64,000 nucleotides of DNA from Mycobacterium sp. Z3061 (GTDB lineage: Bacteria; Actinomycetota; Actinomycetes; Mycobacteriales; Mycobacteriaceae). Below the pieces are notes generated by a model. The model ran no database searches, was not told the origin of the DNA, and was given only the letters and a program-made list of their open reading frames with translations. The stretch is from assembly GCF_031583025.1 (NCBI RefSeq), contig NZ_CP134062.1, positions 1,488,001-1,552,000 on the forward strand, read 5' to 3'. A program made the position numbers and the translations under genes. Within the stretch, counting starts at the first letter, position 1. Each line of letters opens with the position of its first letter. Shown here one piece after another: positions 7,708-16,564 of this stretch.

Positions 7708-9995
7708 ATACCCAGCTGTTGCCCCTGCTGCCGGCCGAACCCATCCGACCGGTTCGGGCCGGCCGGCCCGGCTGCGGTCAATTGAGCGCCGACGACGGCC
7801 GCTCCCTGCCGCTGAAGGCGCTCACTGTGCAGACCGTGCTGGTCGGCATGACGGCCAGTTCGACGGTGCGGCAGCGGTTCGTCAACGCCGGCGACACCAC
7901 GATCGAGGCCACCTATGTGTTTCCGCTGCCGGCCCGCGCGGGCGTCACCGATTTCACCGCCGAGCTGGCCGGCCGACGCGTGATCGGTGTGCTCAAGGAA
8001 CGCGGGCAGGCGCGCGCGGACTACGAACAGGCACTCGTCTCCGGCCAGCGCGCCGCGATCGTCGAAGAGGACCGCTCGGACGTGTTCTCGGTGCGGGTGG
8101 GCAATCTGGGCCCCGGCGAGGAGGCGGTCATCGAGATGCGGCTGACCGGGCCGCTGTCCTTCGAGGACGGCGAGGCCACGTTCCGTTTCCCGCTGGTGGT
8201 CGCGCCGCGGTACACCACCGGGACGCCGCTGCCGGGTGACCAGACCGGCCCAGGCCTGGCGGCCGACACCGATGCGGTACCCGACGCTTCCCGGGTGACT
8301 CCGCCTCGCCTCCTGGAATCCGACGAGCGTCCGGACCTGCAGATCTCGTTGAGCCTGGATGGTGCCGGACTCGCGGTGTCCGACCTGCGGTCGTCCCTGC
8401 CGACCGCGGCGACCCGGGCCGACGGGGTGACAAACCTTCAGGTGGAGCCGGGTGCGCGCGCCGACCGGGACTTCGTGCTGCGCTTCCGGGTCGACCGCAG
8501 CGAGCTGTCGTCGTCGGCTTTGGTGGTCCCGGACGAGGACGGATCCGAGGGCACCTGGTCGGTGACAGTGGTGCCGCCTGTCCAGACATCCAGTGCGCCA
8601 AGGGATGTCGTGGTGTTGCTGGACCGCTCGGGTTCGATGCACGGCTGGAAGATGATCGCCGCGCGACGGGCCGCCGGCCGGATCGTGGACATGCTCGACA
8701 CCGCCGACCGATTCTGCGTGCTGGCCTTCGACGATCGGATCGACACACCCACGGGTCTGCTGGACGGTTTGGTGGACGCGACCGACCGCAACCGGTTCGC
8801 CGCGGCGTCGTGGCTGGGCTCGCTGGAGAGCCGCGGCGGCACCGTGATGGCCGAGCCGCTGTACAAGGCGGTCGACATCCTGGCGGGGACGGGTGAGGAC
8901 CGCCAGGCCAGCGTCGTGCTGGTGACCGACGGCCAGATCACCGGGGAGGACCATCTGCTGCGCACCCTGGCTCCCGCCGTCGGACGGTCCCGCATCTACT
9001 GCGTGGGCATCGATCGCGCCGTCAACGCCGGTTTCCTCGACCGGCTCGCGGGGCTGGGGCACGGGCGCTCGGAGTTGGTGGAATCCGAGGAGCGTCTCGA
9101 TGAGGTGATGGCCCGGCTGGCCCGGACCATCGGGCGTCCGGCGCTGACGTCGCTGCGGGTACGCGCGGACGGGGTCTCGCTCCTCGACGACACGGTGACG
9201 CCGGCCCGTCTACCCGACGCCTTCGCAGGTATACCGTGCGTGATCTCGGGGCGCTACCGGGGTGCCGGCGAGGTGACGTTCCACGTCGAGGCCGACGAGT
9301 CGTTCACGACCGCACTGCCCGCCAGGGTCGCACCGGAAGCTGTTGCGGTGCGGACGATTTGGGCGCGTTCGGTGGTCCGTGACCTGGAGGACGAGTACGC
9401 GGCGTACTCCGCCGACGACGAACTGGCCGCTCGGTTGGTCGCGCACTCGGTGCGGTTCGGCGTGCTGTCACGGTTCACGGCGTTCGTCGCGATCGACCCC
9501 GAGCACACCGACGCCGGTCCGCTGACCGAGGTGATTCAGCCCGTCGAGGAGCCATCCGGTTGGGTGACCAATGTGGGCTTCGCCCAGGCGGCGCACGCTT
9601 ACGCGATGCCGGCACCGGCGGGATCGATGCCGGAAACGACCGGATTCATGCCGGCTCCGGCGCGATCCATGCCGGCGCCGGCCGGGGCCGCACCCGAGCA
9701 GGCCACGCCCCGCAAGCCCGCCACTCCGCGGCCGCTGGACAAATTGCTGAAGCAGGTCGAGAAGTCGATGCAGGTGCGGCGATCCGGCCTCGACGCCGTG
9801 CTCGACGAGCTGAGGCAGCATCGCGACGTGGCCAGTGACCCCGAACTGCGGGCGGCGCTCGACCAGTTGTGCGCCGCGCTGGCGCGCTTCCTGAAAGATC
9901 CGAAGGGTCCGCAGAGCCGGCAGGTGCTGGTGGCCCTCGACGCGGTCAGGCGGGCCATGACCGAACGGCCGCCAAAACGACGCTTCTGGCGGTGA
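7704..9995 (+). CDS. VIT and vWA domain protein
   Basis: 763-residue protein with an N-terminal vault/inter-alpha-trypsin (VIT) domain at about residues 30-150 (FVNAGDTTIEATYVFPLPA) and a von Willebrand A domain with an intact metal-binding MIDAS motif D307-x-S309-x-S311 (VVLLDRSGSMHGWK). After the vWA region come short Met-Pro-Ala repeats (MPAPAGSMPETTGFMPAPAR) and a helical tail. No signal peptide or membrane helix is visible, so it is probably a cytoplasmic scaffold. The 4-bp overlap with the MerR gene suggests that the regulator controls it. The biological role of this pair is not established. Confidence 0.9.
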   Translation: MNTQLLPLLPAEPIRPVRAGRPGCGQLSADDGRSLPLKALTVQTVLVGMTASSTVRQRFVNAGDTTIEATYVFPLPARAGVTDFTAELAGRRVIGVLKERGQARADYEQALVSGQRAAIVEEDRSDVFSVRVGNLGPGEEAVIEMRLTGPLSFEDGEATFRFPLVVAPRYTTGTPLPGDQTGPGLAADTDAVPDASRVTPPRLLESDERPDLQISLSLDGAGLAVSDLRSSLPTAATRADGVTNLQVEPGARADRDFVLRFRVDRSELSSSALVVPDEDGSEGTWSVTVVPPVQTSSAPRDVVVLLDRSGSMHGWKMIAARRAAGRIVDMLDTADRFCVLAFDDRIDTPTGLLDGLVDATDRNRFAAASWLGSLESRGGTVMAEPLYKAVDILAGTGEDRQASVVLVTDGQITGEDHLLRTLAPAVGRSRIYCVGIDRAVNAGFLDRLAGLGHGRSELVESEERLDEVMARLARTIGRPALTSLRVRADGVSLLDDTVTPARLPDAFAGIPCVISGRYRGAGEVTFHVEADESFTTALPARVAPEAVAVRTIWARSVVRDLEDEYAAYSADDELAARLVAHSVRFGVLSRFTAFVAIDPEHTDAGPLTEVIQPVEEPSGWVTNVGFAQAAHAYAMPAPAGSMPETTGFMPAPARSMPAPAGAAPEQATPRKPATPRPLDKLLKQVEKSMQVRRSGLDAVLDELRQHRDVASDPELRAALDQLCAALARFLKDPKGPQSRQVLVALDAVRRAMTERPPKRRFWR

Positions 9996-10001
9996 CCCTC
10001 G

Positions 10002-10069
10002 GGGCACGAGCGTGCATGGAATGCCGCCGCCACCGGCGTGTCACCGTGCATCTGTGCACGCTCGTGCCC
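10002..10069. terminator. 15+15 bp inverted repeat between convergent genes
   Basis: GGGCACGAGCGTGCA (10002-10016) pairs exactly with TGCACGCTCGTGCCC (10055-10069) across a 38-nt loop. It lies in the 79-bp gap between the ends of the VIT/vWA gene and the aminotransferase gene, so it can serve as a bidirectional terminator. There is no T-tract, as usual in mycobacteria. Its core GAGCGTGC/GCACGCTC recurs elsewhere in the window. Confidence 0.65.
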
Positions 10070-10074
10070 ACGGT

Positions 10075-11394
10075 TCAGCAGACTTCGGTGAGCACACCGC
10101 GCAGGATCGACTCGATCGTGTCGAACTCGGCCTGACCGCTGATCAATGGCGGTGCCAGCTGGATCACCGAATCGCCGCGATCGTCGGTGCGGCAGTACAA
10201 GCCGGCTTCGAACATCTCGGCCGACACCCGGCCGAGCAGGGCCGAGCGTTCGTCGTCGTCGAAGGTCTGCCTGGTCGCCTGGTCTTTGACCAGTTCGATG
10301 CCGAAGAAGAATCCCTCGCCCCGGACGTCGCCCACGATGGGCAGGTCGTACAGCTTCTCCAAGGTGGCCCGCAACGCGGGGGACAACTCCTTGACGCGGT
10401 CGTTGAGGCCTTCGCGCTCGAAGATGTCGAGGTTGGCCAGCCCGACGGCCGTCGACACCGGATGGCCGCCGAACGTATAGCCGTGCGGGAACATCGTCTT
10501 GCCGTCGTTGAACGGCTCGAACAGCCTGTCGCTGGCAATCATCGCGCCCAGCGGTGCGTAGCCCGACGTCAAACCTTTCGCGCAGGTGATCATATCGGGT
10601 ACATAGCCGAAGTCGTTGCACGCGAACATCGATCCGATTCGGCCGAAGGCGCAGATCACCTCGTCGGACACCAGCAGCACGTCGTATTCGTCGCAGATCT
10701 CCCGGACCCGCTCGAAATAACCCGGCGGCGGCGGAATGGAGCCGCCGGCGTTCTGCACCGGTTCCAGGAACACCGCGGCGACGGTGTCCGGTCCTTCGAA
10801 TTCGATCGCTTCGGCGATCCGGTCCGCCGCCCACCGGCCGAACGCTTTGGCGTCCGCGGCATACGGTTCGGGTGCGCGGTAGAAGTTCGTGTTGGGCACC
10901 CGGAAACCGCCCGGCGTCACCGGCTCGAAGGGGGCGGTGAACTTCGGCAGGCCGGTGATCGCCAGTGCGCCCTGGGTGGTGCCGTGGTAGGCGACCGAAC
11001 GCGAAATCACCTTGTGCTTACCGGGTTTGCCGGTCAGCTTGAAATATTGTTTGGCGACTTTCCATGCCGTTTCGACGGCCTCGGTGCCGCCGGTGGTGAA
11101 GAACACCCGGTTCAGGTCACCCGGGGCGTACCCGGCGACGCGTTCGGCGAGTTCTATGGCCGTCGGGGTGGCGTATCCCCAGAGCGGGAAGAAGGCCAGC
11201 GTCTGCGCCTGCCGGGCCGCGACTTCGGCGAGTTCGGACCGGCCGTGACCGACCTGCACCACGAACAATCCGGACAGCGCGTCGAGGTAGCTCTTACCGC
11301 GGTCGTCGAAAATCGTGACGCCGTCGCCGCGGGTGATCACCGGCGGGGTGAAGTCCGGGCCGTGCCGGGTGAAGTGCAGCCAGAGGTTGCTCAT
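10075..11394 (-). CDS. class III (omega) aminotransferase
   Basis: PLP-dependent aminotransferase of the ornithine/acetylornithine/omega-amino acid class. Visible features are the phosphate-binding TTGGTEAVETAWK (about 100-112), SVAYHGTTQGA, the substrate-contact EPVQNAGG, the cofactor Asp244 in VSDEVICAFGR and the Schiff-base Lys273 in CAKGLTSGYAPLGA. The 439-residue length is normal. It corresponds to Rv3329 by position. The amino donor and acceptor are unknown; relatives use beta-alanine, GABA-type or diamine substrates with pyruvate. It is followed by 22 bp and then the end of the upstream LuxR regulator, so the two could be co-transcribed. Confidence 0.92.
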   Translation of the reverse strand: MSNLWLHFTRHGPDFTPPVITRGDGVTIFDDRGKSYLDALSGLFVVQVGHGRSELAEVAARQAQTLAFFPLWGYATPTAIELAERVAGYAPGDLNRVFFTTGGTEAVETAWKVAKQYFKLTGKPGKHKVISRSVAYHGTTQGALAITGLPKFTAPFEPVTPGGFRVPNTNFYRAPEPYAADAKAFGRWAADRIAEAIEFEGPDTVAAVFLEPVQNAGGSIPPPPGYFERVREICDEYDVLLVSDEVICAFGRIGSMFACNDFGYVPDMITCAKGLTSGYAPLGAMIASDRLFEPFNDGKTMFPHGYTFGGHPVSTAVGLANLDIFEREGLNDRVKELSPALRATLEKLYDLPIVGDVRGEGFFFGIELVKDQATRQTFDDDERSALLGRVSAEMFEAGLYCRTDDRGDSVIQLAPPLISGQAEFDTIESILRGVLTEVC

Positions 11395-11416
11395 CTCACC
11401 GATGGTAGGGACCCGG

Positions 11417-14017
11417 TCAGTTCAGCTCCTTGGCGCCGCGCATCAGCCGTGCCAGCGCGGCGCGTCCACTGACGCCGGCCTTGGTACTCGCCCGGTAGAT
11501 GTGGCTCTCGACGGTCCGTACCGACAGCGACACCGCCTCGGCGATCTGCCGATTCGACAGCCCCCGCGCCACCAGCACCGCGACCTCCCGTTCGCGGGCG
11601 GTGAACGGCGGCGCGAAGGAGGCCGCCGCGATCGCCGGACTGGTCGCGCCGCCACATCGGGCCGCCAAGCTGCGCACGCGGGTGGCCAGGGTCATGGCGC
11701 TGCCCGCCCGCCCCGCCCGCCGGTGTGACACCGCGGCTTGGCCGGCGGCGTCGGCGGCCGCCAGCAGATCGCCCATGTCTTCGAATTCTGTTGAGGCTCT
11801 TTCGAGTTCATCCGAATCGTCAGCACCCAGCGCCGCGGCGTAGCGCGCGGCGATCGCGGCGCGGGGTCCTTGCACACGCGAGGCCAACTCGGCCAGTCGC
11901 GCGGCCGCATCGACGTCGTCGAACTGCACCGCGGTCTGCAGGTACCACACTTCGCGGGCGAACTGATCGTGCTCGCGCGCGAACTCGGCCGCCTCGCGGG
12001 CCAGTTGACGTGCTTCGGTGGTGTGTGAGCGCCCCGCCGCCAGCCATGCGGCGGTGAGCATTTCGAGGGATTCGACGTACACGTAGGCCGGATGGCGGTG
12101 GGTGCGCGCGGTGCCCAATGCGCGTTCGGCCGCATCGACGTCACCGCAGCGGGCCAGTGCCTGGGCGCGCATCAGGTGGAACCGGTAGAAGCTGTTGGCC
12201 AGGTTGAAGTTGTTCGTCATCTCGTCGTCGATCTCGTTGGGCAGCAACCGCAGCGCGGCAACGAGATCGCCGGCAGCCAGCATCGCCATTCCGAGGATCT
12301 CGGATGCGACGGTGCGGATGGCGACCGGTTCGTCGCGCTGGGCACGTCGGTGCCGTTCGGCGACCTCGATGGCGTCGGAAATCTGCCCGGCAGCTGCCAG
12401 GGCGAAGGTATGGAACTCCGTCAGCGGCTGCTGAAGAAATTTGCCCTGCTCGCTCAGGACGAGCGCCGCCGACGCATCGACTGCCCTTTCCACGGCCCGA
12501 TCGAGGCGGCCCAGTTCCGCGTTGGCCAGGCACTCGGCGGCGTAACCCATTGTCATGCCGTACCAATCGAGTTGGTCGTAGTCCACCTCCGCCACGGTCG
12601 CCAGGACCTGCACCGGCCGGCCGGCCAGCGAGAGCTGATTCGCGCGGAAAATGAGCAACTGCAGTCGCCGGGTTCCTTGGGTGGTTTGGAGCGCATCGTC
12701 GATCAGCCGCCAGGACCGCTCGGGCGATCGCAATCCCCACAGCAGGTTGGACGCACGCATCACCATGTAGTTGATGAATGCGGATTCGGTGGCCTCGTCG
12801 ACCTCCACACCGTCGAGCACTTCCAGGGCGAGCTCGCCCTTTTCCATCATGAACAGCGAGTAGGCCAGAGGGATCCGGGCTTGCGCGCCGGCACCCGTCG
12901 CGGCGACCGCGGTGAAAAGCCGCTCCGCCGTTTCGAAGTCCAGTAACGAACTGGCGGCCGTGGCAGCCGACAGCAGCACGCCCGGCTCGGGTGGCAGGTC
13001 GGACTCGAGCCACAGCAGGCCCCGCTTGACTGTCTTGGCGATGCCTCCGCCGTCCTTCATCGCGGTCGCGACCTGGCCGCGAAGGCGGCGCAGCCGCGTC
13101 GAGCCGCAGCGGTTCAGGCGGCTCTCGGCGTACAAGGGGTGCCCGATGTACACGTCGCCGCCCGACACCCGAATGAGGTCGCGCTGTTCGGCATCTTCGA
13201 TGGCGTCCTGATCGGCGATCAACCTCAGGCAGTGCCAGTCCACCGGTTCGGACACGGCCACCAGATCGACGACGTCGCGTACGGCCGCCGGAATGGCACC
13301 GATATGGGCGTCCAGCAATTCGGCGAGGGATCGGGAGATTTTGGTGTCTCCGTGCCAGCTCACGGCGCCGTCCCGGATCGTCATCCGTTCCGCCCGGCGT
13401 TCCTGTTCGATGAGCTGACGCAGATACAGCACGTTGCCGCTCGTGAGGTGCCACAGCCGCTCAGCGCACTGCTGATCGGGGGCCGCGCCGAAAACCTCTG
13501 CCAACAGGTCTTCGACCTCGCCGCGTTGCAACGGCTCGAGGTCATGACGCAGTAACAAACCGTCCTTCCACAGCGTCGTCACCGCGGCCGGAACGGGCTC
13601 GCCGGCACGGATCGCGAGGATCAGAGCGGCGGCCCGCGCATGGGCCAGTTGGTGGACGACGAGGGCGGAGATCTCGTCTAGCAGGTGGGCATCATCGACG
13701 AATACCAGCAGGCGGCCCTGTTGCACGCCGTCGGTCATGGCGCCTATGACGCGGCGCGCCAAGGCAAGTGGCGCGTTCTCCACATCGTCCGTCCACTGCG
13801 CGAAGGCGCCGAGCGGGATCGGCCGGCTGGTGGCCGTGGCAGCAATGGTTCGCACGGTCCAGCCGTCGGCCACTGCGGCCCGTATCGCCTCGCGAGCCAG
13901 CCGCGACTTGCCGACCCCGGCCTTGCCGGCCAGCGCTACGCCCCGCATCTCGGCAATGGAGCCCATGACCGCGCGGACGTCCTGCTGTCGGCCGATCATG
14001 GGCCAGTGATCGGCCAC
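11417..14017 (-). CDS. LuxR-family regulator with AAA-type ATPase domain
   Basis: Large (866-residue) STAND-type regulator. The N-terminus has a Walker A motif (GKAGVGKS, Lys37) and a Walker B (LLVFVDDAHLLDE, Asp108-Asp109). The middle is a long alpha-helical, TPR-like region. The C-terminus is a LuxR helix-turn-helix (LTAREREV-like FTAREREVAVLVARGLSNRQ then VSLSVRTVESHIYRA). Proteins of this LAL/MalT-like type couple ATP and ligand binding to transcription. Start options are ATG 14017 and the ATG at 13999 (MIGRQQDVR). It is divergent from sigJ with only 74 bp between, which suggests coordinated control. Confidence 0.9.
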   Translation of the reverse strand: MADHWPMIGRQQDVRAVMGSIAEMRGVALAGKAGVGKSRLAREAIRAAVADGWTVRTIAATATSRPIPLGAFAQWTDDVENAPLALARRVIGAMTDGVQQGRLLVFVDDAHLLDEISALVVHQLAHARAAALILAIRAGEPVPAAVTTLWKDGLLLRHDLEPLQRGEVEDLLAEVFGAAPDQQCAERLWHLTSGNVLYLRQLIEQERRAERMTIRDGAVSWHGDTKISRSLAELLDAHIGAIPAAVRDVVDLVAVSEPVDWHCLRLIADQDAIEDAEQRDLIRVSGGDVYIGHPLYAESRLNRCGSTRLRRLRGQVATAMKDGGGIAKTVKRGLLWLESDLPPEPGVLLSAATAASSLLDFETAERLFTAVAATGAGAQARIPLAYSLFMMEKGELALEVLDGVEVDEATESAFINYMVMRASNLLWGLRSPERSWRLIDDALQTTQGTRRLQLLIFRANQLSLAGRPVQVLATVAEVDYDQLDWYGMTMGYAAECLANAELGRLDRAVERAVDASAALVLSEQGKFLQQPLTEFHTFALAAAGQISDAIEVAERHRRAQRDEPVAIRTVASEILGMAMLAAGDLVAALRLLPNEIDDEMTNNFNLANSFYRFHLMRAQALARCGDVDAAERALGTARTHRHPAYVYVESLEMLTAAWLAAGRSHTTEARQLAREAAEFAREHDQFAREVWYLQTAVQFDDVDAAARLAELASRVQGPRAAIAARYAAALGADDSDELERASTEFEDMGDLLAAADAAGQAAVSHRRAGRAGSAMTLATRVRSLAARCGGATSPAIAAASFAPPFTAREREVAVLVARGLSNRQIAEAVSLSVRTVESHIYRASTKAGVSGRAALARLMRGAKELN

Positions 14018-14091
14018 AGCAGAACCTTATCGAAAGAGTTGAATCCATTCATGAAAATCGCTGCACCATAGGCCGGCGTTAGGCTCGGGTT

Positions 14092-15012
14092 ATGGTCGCG
14101 ACCACGCAGGTCAACGAATTCGAGTCGCTGCGACCGCATCTCATGTCGGTCGCCTACCGGCTGACCGGAACCGTGGCGGACGCCGAGGACATCGTTCAGG
14201 AAGCCTGGCTGCGCTGGAGCGCGCAGGACAGTGTGATCCACGACCTGCGCGCCTGGTTGACCACGGTGGTGAGCCGGCTGGGTCTGGACAAGTTGCGTTC
14301 GGCGGCGCACCGACGGGAAAGCTATACCGGCAATTGGCTGCCGGAACCGGTTGTGACGGGCTTCTCGGACGCCCAAGCGGTCGACCCGCTGTCGGCCGTG
14401 GTGTCCGCCGAGGATGCCCGGTTCGCGGCGATGGTGGTACTGGAGCGCTTGCGACCCGATCAGCGGGTGGCGTTCGTGCTGCACGACGGGTTCGCCGTGC
14501 CGTTCGCAGAGGTGGCCGATGTGCTGGGCATCAACGAGGCCGCCGCGCGGCAACTGGCGTCGCGGGCCCGCAAGGCCGTCGCCGCGGCGCCGCCGCCGGA
14601 GCCCGACCCCAGCCACGCCGAGGTGGTCGGGAAGCTCATGGCCGCCATGGCCGCCGGTGACATCGAGACCGTGGTCTCGCTGCTGCACCCCGACGTGACG
14701 TTCACCGGAGACTCGGACGGCAAGGCGCCTACCGCGGTTCAGACCATCCGCGGAGCGGACAAGGTGGTCCGGTTCATGATGGGCCTGGCCCGCCGCTACG
14801 GCGACGCGTTCTACACCGCGAATCATCTGGCGTTGGTCAATGGCGAATTAGGCTCATACACAACGGGATTCCCAGCTTCCGAAGGGCGCAGGGAGATGGC
14901 GCCGCGGATCACGGCGATGACGGTGCGCGACGGCAAGGTGGTCGCACTCTGGGATGTCGCCAATCCCGACAAGTTCACCGGCTCGCCGCTGCGGGCTACA
15001 CCGGCAGGATGA
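14092..15012 (+). CDS. sigJ: ECF sigma factor with SnoaL-like domain (SigJ)
   Basis: Extracytoplasmic-function sigma factor of 306 residues. Region 2 is at about residues 10-75 (LMSVAYRLTGTVADAEDIVQ and EAWLRWS). Region 4 is at about 105-160 (LRPDQRVAFVLHDGFAVPF and VLGINEAAARQLASRARK). After a linker, a SnoaL/NTF2-like domain occupies about 175-300, the self-regulating C-terminal domain known from SigJ and ECF41-type factors, which work without a classical anti-sigma factor. It matches Rv3328c by architecture and position. Its end overlaps the convergent PE gene by 17 bp. Confidence 0.93.
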   Translation: MVATTQVNEFESLRPHLMSVAYRLTGTVADAEDIVQEAWLRWSAQDSVIHDLRAWLTTVVSRLGLDKLRSAAHRRESYTGNWLPEPVVTGFSDAQAVDPLSAVVSAEDARFAAMVVLERLRPDQRVAFVLHDGFAVPFAEVADVLGINEAAARQLASRARKAVAAAPPPEPDPSHAEVVGKLMAAMAAGDIETVVSLLHPDVTFTGDSDGKAPTAVQTIRGADKVVRFMMGLARRYGDAFYTANHLALVNGELGSYTTGFPASEGRREMAPRITAMTVRDGKVVALWDVANPDKFTGSPLRATPAG

Positions 15013-16405
15013 TCGCCGTGGCCGGCGGGAGGGAGATCGACTGACCACCGGGCGCCACGTAGTTGTAACTGGGCGCGGGCCCGTAGATGCCGACGTGACC
15101 GGGGCTGGTCGGACCCAGACCGGCCCACATGTCGTTGATCCAGCCCGTCGACAGTGTGTAGACCGCCGCGGTGGCGCCCGGCGGGGAGAACTGGGTGATC
15201 ACCTGCAGGGCCAAGTCGATCAGCGGGCCACGGCCCAGCATCGAGTCGACATGGGAGCCGCCCGCGATCTCGGCGCCGACGAATTGGCCCGGGTACAGAC
15301 TGACCAACTGATTTGTGGTGTTGCCGAAGGCATTCCACGACTGCGGCGGCGCCGCCACCGTGTAGATCGGAACATTTGCCGCCTGCAGTTGGCTGATCGC
15401 GCCGGCGAATACCGCGTTGTTGTTGGCGACGCCGTCGAACATCACCACGCCCTTGAGGTGGTTCGTGGCGCCATTGAGATTCGCCAGGTAGTTGCCGGCG
15501 GCGATCGAGGTGAGGCCTCCTCCGGCGGAGTGTCCGGACAGGATGAAATCCTGCGGCAGCGTGCCGACTAATCCCGCGTGTTGCGCGCTCATGTTCAGTG
15601 CCGTCTGGGGGCCTTGGAACAGCGACGCCACGCCCTGTTGCATCTCCGGGCTGCCGATCCACAGGCCCAACGGCAACGGAATCGACGGCACGGTCGGAGT
15701 CACGACCGCGCTGTTGGTCTGCCCCGCCAGTTCGATGGCAAGCGGCTGGTACAACCAACCGAACGCGCCGAAGCCGTGGGAAAAATACACAGTGCCGGTG
15801 GGGGCCACCGTTCCGTTCGCCTGTGTCGGGAAGTACCAGAACGCCGGAGCGGGGTAATTGAACTGGGGGATCGGGAGCCCGAGGAAAGAGGTTGGGCCGA
15901 TCGGGATTGGCATGAACGAGAAGCCGACCCGGACGCCGGTCACTCCGCCCGTGCCGGTCACGGGCAACGTGGTGGGGAAATTGATGAATTTGCCCAGGCC
16001 CACGGAGTTGGTGGCGAAGTTGAGCAGCGCTCCCACCGTCGCGGCGCCGGTGCCGTTGAACAGCGGGCAGGTGGACAACGCGCTGCCGAGCTGTTGAAAC
16101 AACCCCTGCAGCGGCGCGGCGTTGGCGGCCTCGGCGGCTGCGTACGCAGCCCCGGCCGCACTCAACGCGCGCTCAAACTCGGACTGGAACAGCGTCGTCT
16201 TCACGGTCAGCGCCTGCAACTCGGTGGCGTAGCTGCCGAAGAATTTCGCGACCGCAGCCGACACCTCGTCGGCAGCCGCGGAGGCGATGTTCGTCGTCGA
16301 AGGCGCCGCCGCGGCGGCAGCCCCTCTGATCGCATCCTCGATCTTGGTCAACTCACCCGAAGCCAAGGCCAAGGCTTCAGGTGCGGCGATCACGTACGAC
16401 GACAT
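14996..16405 (-). CDS. PE-family protein with alpha/beta-hydrolase domain
   Basis: 469-residue protein whose first ~95 residues form a PE domain (MSSYVIAAPEALALASGELT start, DEVSAAVA) ending in the ESX secretion motif Y88-x-x-x-E92. After a linker, a serine-hydrolase domain begins. It has an HGFGAFG oxyanion-type loop near 210, the nucleophile elbow GHSAGG (Ser293), a candidate acidic residue Asp324 in VMFDGVANN and a candidate His385 in GGSHVDS. This suggests an ESX-secreted lipase or esterase acting at the cell surface. I chose the ATG at 16405 because MSSYV is the usual PE start; the frame extends 16 codons further upstream. It lies convergent to sigJ. Confidence 0.88.
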   Translation of the reverse strand: MSSYVIAAPEALALASGELTKIEDAIRGAAAAAAPSTTNIASAAADEVSAAVAKFFGSYATELQALTVKTTLFQSEFERALSAAGAAYAAAEAANAAPLQGLFQQLGSALSTCPLFNGTGAATVGALLNFATNSVGLGKFINFPTTLPVTGTGGVTGVRVGFSFMPIPIGPTSFLGLPIPQFNYPAPAFWYFPTQANGTVAPTGTVYFSHGFGAFGWLYQPLAIELAGQTNSAVVTPTVPSIPLPLGLWIGSPEMQQGVASLFQGPQTALNMSAQHAGLVGTLPQDFILSGHSAGGGLTSIAAGNYLANLNGATNHLKGVVMFDGVANNNAVFAGAISQLQAANVPIYTVAAPPQSWNAFGNTTNQLVSLYPGQFVGAEIAGGSHVDSMLGRGPLIDLALQVITQFSPPGATAAVYTLSTGWINDMWAGLGPTSPGHVGIYGPAPSYNYVAPGGQSISLPPATAIILPV

Positions 16406-16564
16406 TGCGGCTCCATTCCCCGGTGGCCCCGACAACCAAAGGACTGCTGCCAAATGCTACGAGGTCTGGAACGGTTTAGTTCACAAATTGAACGAAATTC
16501 CGGCACCCCAGTCATGGGCCCAAGGGCTCTAGTGCGGCGCTTCCGGCCGAGCGACGATGTGCGA

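Noticed and set aside
7419-9062. 547-aa minus-strand frame across the VIT/vWA gene
   Set aside because: Antisense to a gene with intact MIDAS and VIT motifs; the translation has no recognisable domain.
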